DNA from: an uncultured bacterium
GTDB taxonomy: Bacteria > Acidobacteriota > Thermoanaerobaculia > Multivoradales > JAHEKO01
Direction: 5' to 3'
NCBI GenBank assembly: GCA_905479655.1
Contig: CAJQNK010000052.1
Location: 1 to 60,131, forward strand
DNA length: 60,131 bases
The notes below the pieces were generated by a model. It had not been told where the DNA came from and made no database searches. It saw only the letters and a program-made list of their open reading frames with translations. Position numbers and translations under genes: made by a program. Every line of letters starts with the position of its first letter. The first letter of the stretch is position 1. Below, in pieces: positions 33,622-41,866 of the stretch.

Positions 33622-35355
33622 TCAGCGTCCGTCCGCCATCGCCAGGCGGAACGCGGCCATCTCCCGGTCGTTGCGCACCAGCAGCAGGTCGTCGACGAGC
33701 ACCGGGTGGTTCCAGGTCTTGCCGTCGAACGCGGGGAAAGTGGCCAGCTCGTGGAAGCCGTCGGGCTTGGCCTCGACCAGGGCCAGCTCGCCCTGTTCGG
33801 AGATCACGAGGAGTAGGTCCTGGTCGGGGAGCAGAATCATCTGTCCCTGGCCGTAGCGGCCGCCCTTCCACACCCGGTCGCCGGTCGCGAGGTCGACCGC
33901 CGCGAGGATCCGGCCGTCGAAGCCGTAGGCGTGGCTCTCGTGGACGACGAAGTCGTTGAAGTAGGGCTTGAGCCGGATCGAGGTCCACTTCTCCTCGATG
34001 GTCCAGCCGCCCGCGCTGCGCCCGATGGCGAGGCGGCGCAGACCCTCGCTCTCGCTGGTGCTCACCAGCAGGTCGCCGTCCGCGGTTTGGGCGGGCTGCA
34101 CGATGGGGTAGCCGGGCCAGGCGTGCTCCCAGAGCACCGTGCCGTCCGCCGGGTCGACGGCGAGGGTTCCCGCCCCGCTCTGCAGTACGACCTGCGGGAT
34201 GCCGGCGACGGTGAACCTCTGGGGGGAGCTGTAGCCGGCCCCGCCGTCGGGTCCGGCCCAGCGCAGCTCGCCGGTCTCGTGGTCGTAGCCGGCCAGGTGG
34301 CCGGCCGCGGCGACGACGACCACGTCGCCCACCACCAGCGGGGAGCCGGCGAAGCCCCAGATCGGCAGCGCGGCGCCGGTGTCGGCGGCCGCGTCGCGCG
34401 ACCAGACGGGCGAGCCGTCGCGCGCGTCGAGGGCGTTGACGATGCCGGTGGCGCCCAGGGTGTAGACGCGGCCGTCGGCGAGGGTCGGCGTCGCCCGCGG
34501 ACCCGCGCCGGCGTTGGACTCCCAGAAGCGGGTGGCGTCGCCGTGTTGCCACACGAGCTCGCCGGCGGCCGCGTCGTAGCAGGAGACGACCTCCTCCTCG
34601 CCCCTCTGCTCCTGGGTGTACAGAAGGTCGCCCTGGACGGCGAAGGACGACCAGCCCGGTCCGACCGGCCGACGCCACACCTCGACCGGTGGCGACTGCC
34701 GCCAGTCGGTCTCGAGCCGCACCCCGGGTACGACGCCGTCTCGACGGGGCCCGCGGAAACCGGGCCACTCGGCCTCCGACTCCAGGACCGCCGGGGCCGC
34801 CGGGAGCGCCGCCGTCTCGCCCTCCGAGCGCGCCAGGAGGGCCTCCTCCGGAGTCGCCGACCAGCGCCACGCGAACTGGGACCCGGCGCCGTAGACCCCC
34901 TCGGTGCGCACGAGGGTCCAGACGCCACAGGCGATGAGGATCGTCCCGACCAGGGCCAGCCGGCGCGGCCCGGCGGCGAGTCGCCGCGTGGCCGCCGCCC
35001 AGGCCACCAGGGCGAGGCTGAGGACCGGAACCACGTACATGTAGAAGATGAACCCCATGCCGCCGGTGGCGACGGACTCGTGGAGCAGAGACCGGGTGGC
35101 GATCACGCCCGCGACCATGAGGAGGAGGGCGCCCCAGCGCTCGACCCCGGGAGCCCGGCTGAAGAACGCCCACCATACGACGACGACCAGCCCCCCGGCC
35201 AGGGCGGCCATGGCGGAGATCATCCCCGCGACGTTGGCGGCGACCACGACGGGAAGGCCCAGCCAGACCAGCCACTGAGCGGCCACGGCCGCCACGCCGG
35301 GCCACAGGCGGAGGGAGGGTGACCTCATCGACTCATGGGTGGGTGAGGTGGTCAT
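33622..35355 (-). CDS. Membrane-anchored PQQ-type beta-propeller protein
   Basis: 577 residues; ATG after GGAGG. Four or five hydrophobic helices fill residues 18-155. From about residue 195 (WPGFRGPRRDGVVPGV) the protein is a PQQ-like eight-bladed propeller with repeated blade ends such as AAAGELVWQHGD, DARDGSPVWSRD, HETGELRWAG and DPADGTVLWEHAW. The WPGFRGP entry motif is typical of Planctomycetota, Acidobacteriota and Verrucomicrobiota proteins. It has no dehydrogenase catalytic Asp/Ca2+ signature that I can see, so PQQ binding and enzymatic activity are doubtful; a scaffold or sensor role is possible. Confidence 0.8.
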   Translation of the reverse strand: MTTSPTHESMRSPSLRLWPGVAAVAAQWLVWLGLPVVVAANVAGMISAMAALAGGLVVVVWWAFFSRAPGVERWGALLLMVAGVIATRSLLHESVATGGMGFIFYMYVVPVLSLALVAWAAATRRLAAGPRRLALVGTILIACGVWTLVRTEGVYGAGSQFAWRWSATPEEALLARSEGETAALPAAPAVLESEAEWPGFRGPRRDGVVPGVRLETDWRQSPPVEVWRRPVGPGWSSFAVQGDLLYTQEQRGEEEVVSCYDAAAGELVWQHGDATRFWESNAGAGPRATPTLADGRVYTLGATGIVNALDARDGSPVWSRDAAADTGAALPIWGFAGSPLVVGDVVVVAAAGHLAGYDHETGELRWAGPDGGAGYSSPQRFTVAGIPQVVLQSGAGTLAVDPADGTVLWEHAWPGYPIVQPAQTADGDLLVSTSESEGLRRLAIGRSAGGWTIEEKWTSIRLKPYFNDFVVHESHAYGFDGRILAAVDLATGDRVWKGGRYGQGQMILLPDQDLLLVISEQGELALVEAKPDGFHELATFPAFDGKTWNHPVLVDDLLLVRNDREMAAFRLAMADGR

Positions 35356-35690
35356 CTCGGAACCTCCATTCTGTCGGGCGTTCTCCGCCGCGGCTCGATC
35401 GGGTGGGGCGACACGTCGATGGTACGCTCAAAGGGAGTCAGGGTTCGGGTCGGGGTCGTCGAAGGGGAAGACGGTTCTCGGCGCTGGGCGTATCATCGAG
35501 CTCGGGGTCCTGCGGCCCCCTGACCTTCCTCCACACCGGCGAGGGCGGCAGTCCGGACCTCGAGCGCTCGCCTCCCGGGGCCGCGCCGACGCCCGTCTCC
35601 ACCCCGGCGCGGTCGTCGAGTTCACCGCCGCCCCCGCGGAGGGCTGGCGGCACGATGTGCGGGTGGACTACGAGGAGGTCGCCGGGCTCC
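35356..35690. other. Gap between divergent-looking modules, perhaps decayed coding sequence
   Basis: No intact gene. On the plus strand fragments in alternating frames read GRIIELG, SCGPLTFLHTGEGG and RLHPGAVVEFTAAPAEGWRH. Together they faintly resemble a cold-shock-type OB fold broken by two frameshifts. The resemblance is weak and may be chance in G+C-rich DNA. Confidence 0.2.
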
Positions 35691-36092
35691 TCAGAGGGTG
35701 AGGAAGCCGGCCTTCGCGAAGTCGTCGTCGTAGGCGAAGGCCGAGTCGATTCCTCTTCGGTTCATGACGACGAACGAGACGCAGTCGACGAGCGAGAGGT
35801 GTCGACTGCCCCGCTCGATCCAGGCCTCGAACCCCTCGTCCTGGAGGGCGGCGTCGACCCAAAGGACGTCGCAGAGAGGTGCGATGTGCTCCCCGAAGGC
35901 CCGAGCGGCCGCCATTCCCAGGCGGCGTGCCAGGAGGGCGTAGCTCTCCACCAGTACGTAGGAGGTGGTCACCAGGGGCGCCCTCCGGGCTCCGAGGCGG
36001 GCGAACGCATCGACGGCCTTCGGATGTCGAGAGTCCCCGGGGCTCAAATAGGCGAAGACTGCGGAGGTGTCGAGGAAGACCTCCTCGCTCAC
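35691..36092 (-). CDS. vapC: VapC-family PIN-domain ribonuclease toxin
   Basis: 133 residues from a GTG that overlaps the antitoxin stop (GTGA). PIN acidic residues are in place: VFLDTSAVFAYL (first Asp), VLVESYALLARR (Glu), SLVDCVSFVVM (Asp) and AFAYDDDFAKAGF (terminal Asp). VapC toxins cleave tRNA or rRNA when their antitoxin is degraded. The C-terminal GFLTL is the usual end of this subgroup. Confidence 0.88.
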   Translation of the reverse strand: MSEEVFLDTSAVFAYLSPGDSRHPKAVDAFARLGARRAPLVTTSYVLVESYALLARRLGMAAARAFGEHIAPLCDVLWVDAALQDEGFEAWIERGSRHLSLVDCVSFVVMNRRGIDSAFAYDDDFAKAGFLTL

Positions 36093-36337
36093 GAGAAGGC
36101 GTCCTCGAGGTACTGATCGTGGTCCTCGGCTACGTTCGTCGCTCCATCGAGGTCGGGGAAGGCTCCCGCCAGGCGGGTCGCCCGATCGTAGAGCTCGGCC
36201 CTCGAAGGAGCTTCGTCCTCGAGGGCACGATCGATGCAGCGTCGAACCAGCTCCGCGACAGAGACGCCCCGGTCGGCCGCGGCCCTCTTGAGCAGCCGGT
36301 GCTGCGTCTCGGTGAGCTGAACCTGGGTGCGGATCAT
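36089..36337 (-). CDS. vapB: Ribbon-helix-helix antitoxin partner of VapC
   Basis: 82 residues. The N-terminal MIRTQVQLTETQHRLLKRAA and VSVAELVRRCIDRALED form a ribbon-helix-helix DNA-binding domain; the acidic C-terminal tail should wrap the toxin. The ATG lies 6 nt after the -10 box of its promoter, so the mRNA is probably leaderless. Antitoxin-first order and overlap with vapC are typical. Auto-repression is expected at the direct CACTTGA repeats in the promoter. Confidence 0.85.
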   Translation of the reverse strand: MIRTQVQLTETQHRLLKRAAADRGVSVAELVRRCIDRALEDEAPSRAELYDRATRLAGAFPDLDGATNVAEDHDQYLEDAFS

Positions 36338-36343
36338 GAATCA

Positions 36344-36372
36344 AGTGTAAGCACAACATGATGGCACGTCAA
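36344..36372 (-). promoter_or_regulatory. vapBC promoter with direct-repeat operator
   Basis: On the minus strand TTGACG (36372-36367), 17 bp, then TACACT (36349-36344), 6 nt before the vapB ATG. CACTTGA occurs twice, overlapping each box, and is a likely ribbon-helix-helix operator. Confidence 0.75.
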
Positions 36373-36399
36373 GTGGCCCGCGCTCGCCGGGAGCCGAAG

Positions 36400-36405
36400 T
36401 AGACT
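36400..36405 (+). promoter_or_regulatory. Leaderless -10 box for the nucleotidyltransferase
   Basis: TAGACT ends 6 nt before the GTG start at 36412. No clear -35 and no Shine-Dalgarno are present. Confidence 0.45.
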
Positions 36406-36411
36406 CGGGCC

Positions 36412-36960
36412 GTGGTCGGTCGGATCGAGCGGGTGCTTGCGGCCCTCGAGGCCGCGGGAGTGCGCTACCTCGTCGTTGGGGGTGTCGCCGTCGTGCTCCA
36501 TGGCCACCTCCGGACGACGGCGGATCTCGATCTCGTGATCGACCTCGAGCCCGACAATGTCGCGGGAGCGGTCCGGGCGTTGGCGGCGGACGGCTTCCGA
36601 CCCCGCGCGCCCGTGGCCATCGAGGAGTTCGCCGATGCCGCGATCCGCCAGCGGTGGATCGAGGAGAAGAACCTGGAGGTGTTCTCCCTCTGGCATCCGG
36701 AGATGCCGGGATTCGAGGTGGACCTGTTCGTGACCCGGCCCCTGGACTTCGACGACGCCTGGGAGCGGCGGGCCGAGGTCGAGACGGAGCGGGCCCGCAT
36801 CGCGGTGGCCTCCCTGGAGGACCTGGTGGCCATGAAACGCCGGGCGGGGCGTCCGCGGGACCTCGAGGACGTAGCGGCGTTGCGGGCGATCGCGGAGTCT
36901 CGGGAGCGAGGTGGGCGTGGCGGCGTCGATCCGGAGGGAGGGAGCGACCGTGGCCGATGA
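36412..36960 (+). CDS. Nucleotidyltransferase-superfamily protein (AbiEii/MNT-like)
   Basis: 182 residues. VVGGVAVVLHGHLRTTADLD contains the GG (23-24) and the metal-binding DxD (Asp38, Asp40) of the DNA polymerase beta-like nucleotidyltransferase fold, with a further acidic residue in GFEVDLFV. ASLEDLVAMKRRAGRPRDLE is the usual C-terminal helix of small stand-alone members. Such proteins act as AMP- or nucleotide-transferring toxins or antitoxins (AbiEii, MntA types). It overlaps the next small gene by 11 bp. It is divergent from vapBC, with start codons 74 bp apart. Confidence 0.8.
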   Translation: MVGRIERVLAALEAAGVRYLVVGGVAVVLHGHLRTTADLDLVIDLEPDNVAGAVRALAADGFRPRAPVAIEEFADAAIRQRWIEEKNLEVFSLWHPEMPGFEVDLFVTRPLDFDDAWERRAEVETERARIAVASLEDLVAMKRRAGRPRDLEDVAALRAIAESRERGGRGGVDPEGGSDRGR

Positions 36961-37141
36961 TCGGAACTCGGGATTCGGATGGAGCCGGGAGGAGCACGAT
37001 CGGCGGCAGGCGGCCCTCGGGTTGGAGCTGTCACCCGGGGAGCGCCTGGAGTGGCTCGAGCGGACGATGGAGGAGATGGGGGAGCTGCTCGGCCGGGCGC
37101 GATCGGCGAGCGGGGCCGAAGACGGCTCGGGGGACCGCTGA
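36950..37141 (+). CDS. Small charged partner of the nucleotidyltransferase
   Basis: 63 residues from a GTG at 36950 after GGAGGGAG. It reads MADDRNSGFGWSREEHDRRQ and then AALGLELSPGERLEWLERTM, a short helical protein. Relatives with the 'xxxTPAERLxWLEEMLELxxxxG' pattern accompany nucleotidyltransferase genes in toxin-antitoxin-like pairs. The 11-bp overlap with the upstream gene supports a two-gene module. The role of each partner is not determined. Confidence 0.65.
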   Translation: MADDRNSGFGWSREEHDRRQAALGLELSPGERLEWLERTMEEMGELLGRARSASGAEDGSGDR

Positions 37142-37240
37142 CGCCGGCACCGTCCCCACCCCACCCCGGCGGACGGGTCCGCCGCCTCGACGCCACCCCT
37201 CGGCACGGTTCCTGGCGACGGTTTTGGCGGCTAGCAGCCC

Positions 37241-37827
37241 GTGGTGGAAGCCGGCCGCTGCGCCGCCGACCCGGGGTATCCCTGCGGCTACGGGTACCTG
37301 TTTCAGCGGGAACCCGGTGGTCTCACGTGGAGTCGGATCGCCGACCTCTTCTCGTTCGTCCTCGAGCCGGAAGCCGATCTCGGCAGCGCGGTCGCGGTCG
37401 GGTCATCGCCCGCGCTCGAGCTGATGGCTATGTCCGCGCCCGGGATGGGCCGGGTCTACGTGTGGGAGCGAGATCCCGAGGTCGGTACGATCTGGGGTCC
37501 GGGGGTGCTCGTCGCCAACGGCGTTTCCCTGGTTCTGCACGACGACCCTCTGCTGGTGGGAGAGAGGGAAAGCGTCCGGGTGTTCCGGAGAACCGACAGG
37601 TTGGAATGGGAGGTCGTCGCGGTTCTGACGGCGCCTGGCAGAGGATGGTTCGGTCATACCCATCGCCTTCGATGGCACCCTCTTCGCTTCCGATCCGAAC
37701 GATCCAGAGGCCTGGGTCGAGGTCGCCGAGCTCGTCGAGGTCCGCCATCGTGGGTGCCCCGCTGGACGAGCCCGACGGCTCCGCCTACGTCTACCTGCTG
37801 GCTGCGCTCCGGGTTCTGGGCTGGTAG
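37241..37827 (+). pseudogene. Decayed FG-GAP (integrin-alpha-like) repeat gene
   Basis: Three frames are needed. Residues PGYPCGYGYLFQREPGGL, DLGSAVAVGSSPALELMA and GRVYVWERD come first (37241 to about 37650). PIAFDGTLFASDPNDPEAW and VEVAELVEV follow in another frame, then VGAPLDEPDGSAYVYLLA in a third, ending at the stop at 37827. The repeated 'GSAVA...VGAP...GxVYVY' pattern is that of FG-GAP propeller blades in secreted proteins. Both the N-terminal signal and the C-terminal region seem lost. An upstream frame reads RFLATVLAASSP, perhaps the remains of the signal peptide. Confidence 0.65.
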
Positions 37828-37970
37828 CTTCCCGTGGCATGATGCCGGTCCTGGCTTCGGCACCGGGCCTTCTGGACTGCGCCTTCCGGACCGGCTCCTC
37901 CGGGTCCGGACGAGCGCTCCCGGCGACGACGGCCGCTTCCTCCTCCGACCGCACTCTGCCGCGCCCGAGC

Positions 37971-39302
37971 ATGCCCCGCGACCGCACGAACCTCCCCACC
38001 TCCTCCGTCCGACGCGTCGCCCGCCTGGGGAGCCTGGTCGGCCGCGTGGGCGCCTCCGTGCTCTCCGAGCGCACGGCGAGCCTGGTGCGCTCCGGGCCGG
38101 TGAAGGAGCTGAAACGCACGGAGAACCTGGTGCGCAACGCCATCCGCGTGGTCGAGACCCTGGGCACGATGAAGGGCGCGGCCATGAAGGTGGGGCAGAT
38201 GCTGTCGCTCTACGAGGGGCTTCTGCCCGACGAGGTGGGCGAGGTCCTGCGCACGCTCCAGGGCCAGGCGCCGCGGGTGCCCTCGGAGGTGATGCGCTAC
38301 GAGGTGGAGGAGCAGCTCGGGGCGCCAATCGACGAGCTGTTCGCCGAGTTCGACGACGACGCCTTCGCGGCGGCCTCCATCGGCCAGGTACACCACGCTC
38401 GACTGGCCGACGGGCGGGCGGTGGCGGTGAAGGTGCAGTACCCGATGATCCGCGAGGTCGTGCAGGCGGACCTCGACAACCTGCGGGTGCTGCTGAAGGC
38501 GCTCTTCTCCATGGTCTTCGACGCCGACTTCGCCCCCCTGTGGTCGGAGATGCGGGACCGGCTGCTCGAGGAGCTGGATTACGAGCACGAGGCGGACAAC
38601 ATGCGCCGGCTGGCCGAGCTCGAGGCCGACCGGCCGGAGATCGTGATCCCCCGGGTGATCGGGGAGCGCTCGACGAGCCGGGTGCTCACCATGGAGCGGG
38701 TGGACGGCATCGACCCGGCGGCGGCCTGCTCGGACGCCTTCCCCCAGGAGCTCAAGGACCGCTGGGGGCAGACGCTCTTCGAGTTCCAGATGCGCGGGCT
38801 CTACCGCCACCGGGAGCTCCACGCGGACCCCAACCTCGCCAACTTCGCCTTCCGCGAGGACGGCTCGATCGTCGTCTACGACTTCGGCTGCCTCAAGCGG
38901 GTGCCGCGGGCGCTGGCCGAGAGCTACGCGGCGCTGGTGACCGCCGTGATGGAGGACCGGCGGCAGGCGATCCCGGGGGTCCTCGCGGGCCTCGGCCTCA
39001 CCCGGGGCGACGGCTCGCCCCTGCAGCTCGAGCTGATCGACCCGTACGTCGACCTCTTCGCCGAGCTCCTGCGCGACGAGCCGGTCTACCGCTTCGGCGA
39101 GGACGAGCGGCTGTTCGACCGCGTCATGGAGCTGGGCATGGCCAACTGGCGTCACGCCACGGACCTGCGCTTCCCCCAGGAGGTGATCTTCGTGGATCGC
39201 TCCATCGCCGGGCACTTCGGCAACCTGATGCGCCTGCGGGCCGCCGGTCCCTGGGGGGCGATCGTGCGGCGGTACGCCCGGCCGCTGCTCCCGAGGCGCT
39301 GA
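37971..39302 (+). CDS. UbiB/ABC1/AarF family atypical kinase
   Basis: 443 residues from the ATG at 37971; an earlier ATG at 37839 would add 44 low-complexity residues and overlaps decayed sequence. The family KxGQ motif is KGAAMKVGQMLSL. The alanine-rich loop is FAAASIGQVHHARL, then AVAVKVQYP (ATP-site Lys), ELDYEHEADNMRR, RVLTMERVDG, HADPNLANFAF (catalytic loop) and VYDFGCLKRV (metal-binding DFG). UbiB proteins have ATPase activity and support quinone or other lipid biosynthesis at the membrane. A terminator-like hairpin follows. Confidence 0.9.
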   Translation: MPRDRTNLPTSSVRRVARLGSLVGRVGASVLSERTASLVRSGPVKELKRTENLVRNAIRVVETLGTMKGAAMKVGQMLSLYEGLLPDEVGEVLRTLQGQAPRVPSEVMRYEVEEQLGAPIDELFAEFDDDAFAAASIGQVHHARLADGRAVAVKVQYPMIREVVQADLDNLRVLLKALFSMVFDADFAPLWSEMRDRLLEELDYEHEADNMRRLAELEADRPEIVIPRVIGERSTSRVLTMERVDGIDPAAACSDAFPQELKDRWGQTLFEFQMRGLYRHRELHADPNLANFAFREDGSIVVYDFGCLKRVPRALAESYAALVTAVMEDRRQAIPGVLAGLGLTRGDGSPLQLELIDPYVDLFAELLRDEPVYRFGEDERLFDRVMELGMANWRHATDLRFPQEVIFVDRSIAGHFGNLMRLRAAGPWGAIVRRYARPLLPRR

Positions 39303-39352
39303 AGGAGCCGTCAGCCCGTCGAGAGGTCCGCCGCCGCCCCCCCGGCACGTCT

Positions 39353-39371
39353 CCTGCCGCGGTGCGGCAGG
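39353..39371 (+). terminator. Hairpin after the UbiB-like gene
   Basis: CCTGCCGC (39353-39360) pairs with GCGGCAGG (39364-39371) around GGT. A weak T-rich patch (TCGTTTCTGTGG) follows about 10 bp later. The strong stem suggests a terminator or processing structure. Confidence 0.45.
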
Positions 39372-39435
39372 CGCCGCCGTCGTTTCTGTGGTAAGGAGGA
39401 AGAAAGGGGAGAAGGGGCTCGGAAAAGGGGTTCGG

Positions 39436-41820
39436 ATGTCACGCACTCTCTTCGTGTTCCGCGCGCTGCTGCAGGTAGGCGTCATCGTGCTGCTCGGCGT
39501 GGGTTGCCATCTCATCGCGGCGTACGAGAGTTCGCCCGTCCAGGGGGATCGCTACCGCTGCGAGGCTGACGTCTGGGATTGCGACGTGCAACCGGTGGCG
39601 CTGACGGCCCCGGTGACGAAGCCGGCGGCCTCCGGGGGCTGCTACGCCCTGCGCAGCGGGCTCGGCGTCGGGGTGACGCCCTATTGCGACCGCAACTGGG
39701 AGGTTCGCGAGATCGCCTATCCGCCCCTGCGCGGAGCGAGCTGGATCGCCCCGAGGGAGGAGGATCGGCACGAGACCTCGGATCCGTTCCTGGAGGCCTC
39801 CTGGAGCACCGACCTCCAGGGGCTCTACCTCGCCTACGACGTCCGGGGGGGCGTGCCCCCGTGGCTGGCCTCGCCGACCTACTGGCCGCTGCGGAGCGCC
39901 TCCGGCCAACCCCTCACCCTCGTCGTGGCCTCGCCCGACGGCGCCAAGCAGGTGCCCCTCGAGCTCTTCGAGCGGGTGAGCACGCCGCCCGGGGGGGTGC
40001 GCTTCACCCTGCCCGGCAACCTCCACCAGAAGCCCGCGCCGGTGCCTTCCGGGTTCGATCCCCGCAACGCCGCGATGTACCTGGTCATCCTGGTGCCGAA
40101 CAGCAAGATCGACTGCGGCAACGTCGGTCCCGACGACTTCCGTTTCACCCTCGAGCACGGCGGCTGCTACCAGGACGCGGCCGGCGCCGTGGCCGGGGCG
40201 ACGAAGGCCTGTCGGGAGCGGCTCGCCGGTCATGCGCTGACCCGAGAGACCTGCGGACCCCCGCGGTGCACGATGCTCTCCTCGTGCGCCGATCCCGCCG
40301 TGGTCAAGGAGAAGACGGGGCTGACGGTCGAGCCCGCGAGCTTCGTCCGCTCGTCGGTGATCGCCTTCGATGCCGCGGTCCAGGCGTCGACGGCCAAGGT
40401 GGAGATCGTCGGCCGTGGGGTCTACACCAACCCGGTCACCGGCGACCTCCGCTTCGAGTACCTGCTCGACGACTTCGGCCGCATGCTGGAGGTCCGGTTG
40501 CAGGGACTGGAGCTCGAGTTGGGGTCGATCTCCACCTCGGGTGGCACCTTCTCGGAGATCCGCGTCGCCCTGCTGGCGCCCCCGGTGGCGAAGTGCCTGG
40601 ACGCGTCGCCGCCCTGGGCCTCGCCGTGCGACGCCTACCGGATCGCGGCGGGCGACCTCGTCGTGCAGCAGACCATGAAGCTCGACGGCAAGCCCCTGGC
40701 GTACGCCGCCGTCAACGCCCTGGCGGTCGACCTCCAGATCGACCACGCGAAGAGACTGGTCCGATTCCAGGGCGGACCCCTGGTCTTCTCCACCACGTTC
40801 AACGACCGGCCGACGACCGTCATGACCACCGTCGACCTGGCGGGTCACTTCCGGAACTTCGCTCCCCACGCGGTGGCCCGCGAGTCGCAGAGGACGGCGG
40901 AGTGCTCGTGGAACCCGGAGTCCGGCCGGGGCAACGCGACCCCCGTGCGGCTGGACGCCGCCGGCTCCTTCGAGATCTACGGCGACCCGCTCCCCGCGTC
41001 GGCCTACCGCTGGATCGAGGACGACGGTCTGGTGACCGAGAAGCTGCGCGGGCAGGGGCCGGTCGCGATGGTGCCGCCGGGTGAGCTCTCCTGGGGCGTG
41101 CACGCCATGACGCTCGCGGTTCGCGATACGGCCGGCGTCCTCAGCACCGACGAGTTCGAGATCGAGGTCCGGGACGGCCTGCCGCCGACGCTCCAGGTGC
41201 CGGCGGACGTCTTCGCGCTGCTGCCGCCCGGGGTCTCGTCGATGAAGCTCGGGCTCGGCTCCCCGTCGACCTCGGACACGTGCTCCCCGGAGGTCGAGGT
41301 GTGGAACGACGCCCCGGACGGCGGCGTCTTCCGGCCCGGGGTCACGGACGTCACCTGGAAGGCCCACGACGGCCACGGCAACGTCACCGAGTCGGTCCAG
41401 AAGATCTGGGTGTTCCCGTCCGCCGAGCGTTTCGACCCGGGGCGCTGGGCGTTCCAGGTTGCCGAGGCCGCCGGCGGGTACCTGGAGGTCGCCGTGCGGA
41501 CGGCCCGATCTGCCGAGACCTGCGCCCGGATCCCCGACTGCGGCTTCGACGTGTCGGGGGTGACCACGGCCTCGCGCGAGCTCGTCCGGAGCATCGAGGC
41601 CGGGCTGGAGGCCGGGCTCGCCGAGGATCCCGAGCCGTGGCTGGAGCTCACGGAGCGCCTGGTCTCCGTGGCGGGCGGTCTCGAGGAGATGGCCGGCGTT
41701 CCCGCCGGGGCGGCCGCCTCGGCCGATCGCGTTACGCAGGCGCTCGCAGGCCGTCTCGACGGGCTCGCGGCCGCTGTCGGCCGCCTGCCCGGCTCGGCCC
41801 CCCACGGGGACGACGGGTGA
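39436..41820 (+). CDS. Large secreted protein with C-terminal HYR-like domain
   Basis: 794 residues. The ATG follows a purine-rich run including GGAAAAGGGG. The N-terminus is basic and then hydrophobic up to LLGVGC (Cys24), a weak lipobox. The mature protein is rich in paired cysteines in its first 330 residues (CEADVWDCD, GGCYAL, CGPPRCTMLSSC). Residues 400-510 are beta-rich. Near 570-665 a stretch with LPPTLQVPADV and VTWKAHDGHGNVTE looks like an HYR/PKD-type domain. The last 110 residues are helical. I do not recognise an enzymatic domain. It may be a surface or extracellular protein. Confidence 0.65.
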   Translation: MSRTLFVFRALLQVGVIVLLGVGCHLIAAYESSPVQGDRYRCEADVWDCDVQPVALTAPVTKPAASGGCYALRSGLGVGVTPYCDRNWEVREIAYPPLRGASWIAPREEDRHETSDPFLEASWSTDLQGLYLAYDVRGGVPPWLASPTYWPLRSASGQPLTLVVASPDGAKQVPLELFERVSTPPGGVRFTLPGNLHQKPAPVPSGFDPRNAAMYLVILVPNSKIDCGNVGPDDFRFTLEHGGCYQDAAGAVAGATKACRERLAGHALTRETCGPPRCTMLSSCADPAVVKEKTGLTVEPASFVRSSVIAFDAAVQASTAKVEIVGRGVYTNPVTGDLRFEYLLDDFGRMLEVRLQGLELELGSISTSGGTFSEIRVALLAPPVAKCLDASPPWASPCDAYRIAAGDLVVQQTMKLDGKPLAYAAVNALAVDLQIDHAKRLVRFQGGPLVFSTTFNDRPTTVMTTVDLAGHFRNFAPHAVARESQRTAECSWNPESGRGNATPVRLDAAGSFEIYGDPLPASAYRWIEDDGLVTEKLRGQGPVAMVPPGELSWGVHAMTLAVRDTAGVLSTDEFEIEVRDGLPPTLQVPADVFALLPPGVSSMKLGLGSPSTSDTCSPEVEVWNDAPDGGVFRPGVTDVTWKAHDGHGNVTESVQKIWVFPSAERFDPGRWAFQVAEAAGGYLEVAVRTARSAETCARIPDCGFDVSGVTTASRELVRSIEAGLEAGLAEDPEPWLELTERLVSVAGGLEEMAGVPAGAAASADRVTQALAGRLDGLAAAVGRLPGSAPHGDDG

Positions 41821-41866
41821 TCGCGCCGGTCATCGCGACGGGGGCGGGCGGGGCTCTCCGCCGGAC

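Noticed and set aside
33224..35305. A 693-codon minus-strand open frame overlapping the PQQ-propeller gene
   Set aside because: It is out of frame with the propeller, Arg/Gly-rich and without domain features; only its last part coincides with the small frameshifted gene at 33414-33583.
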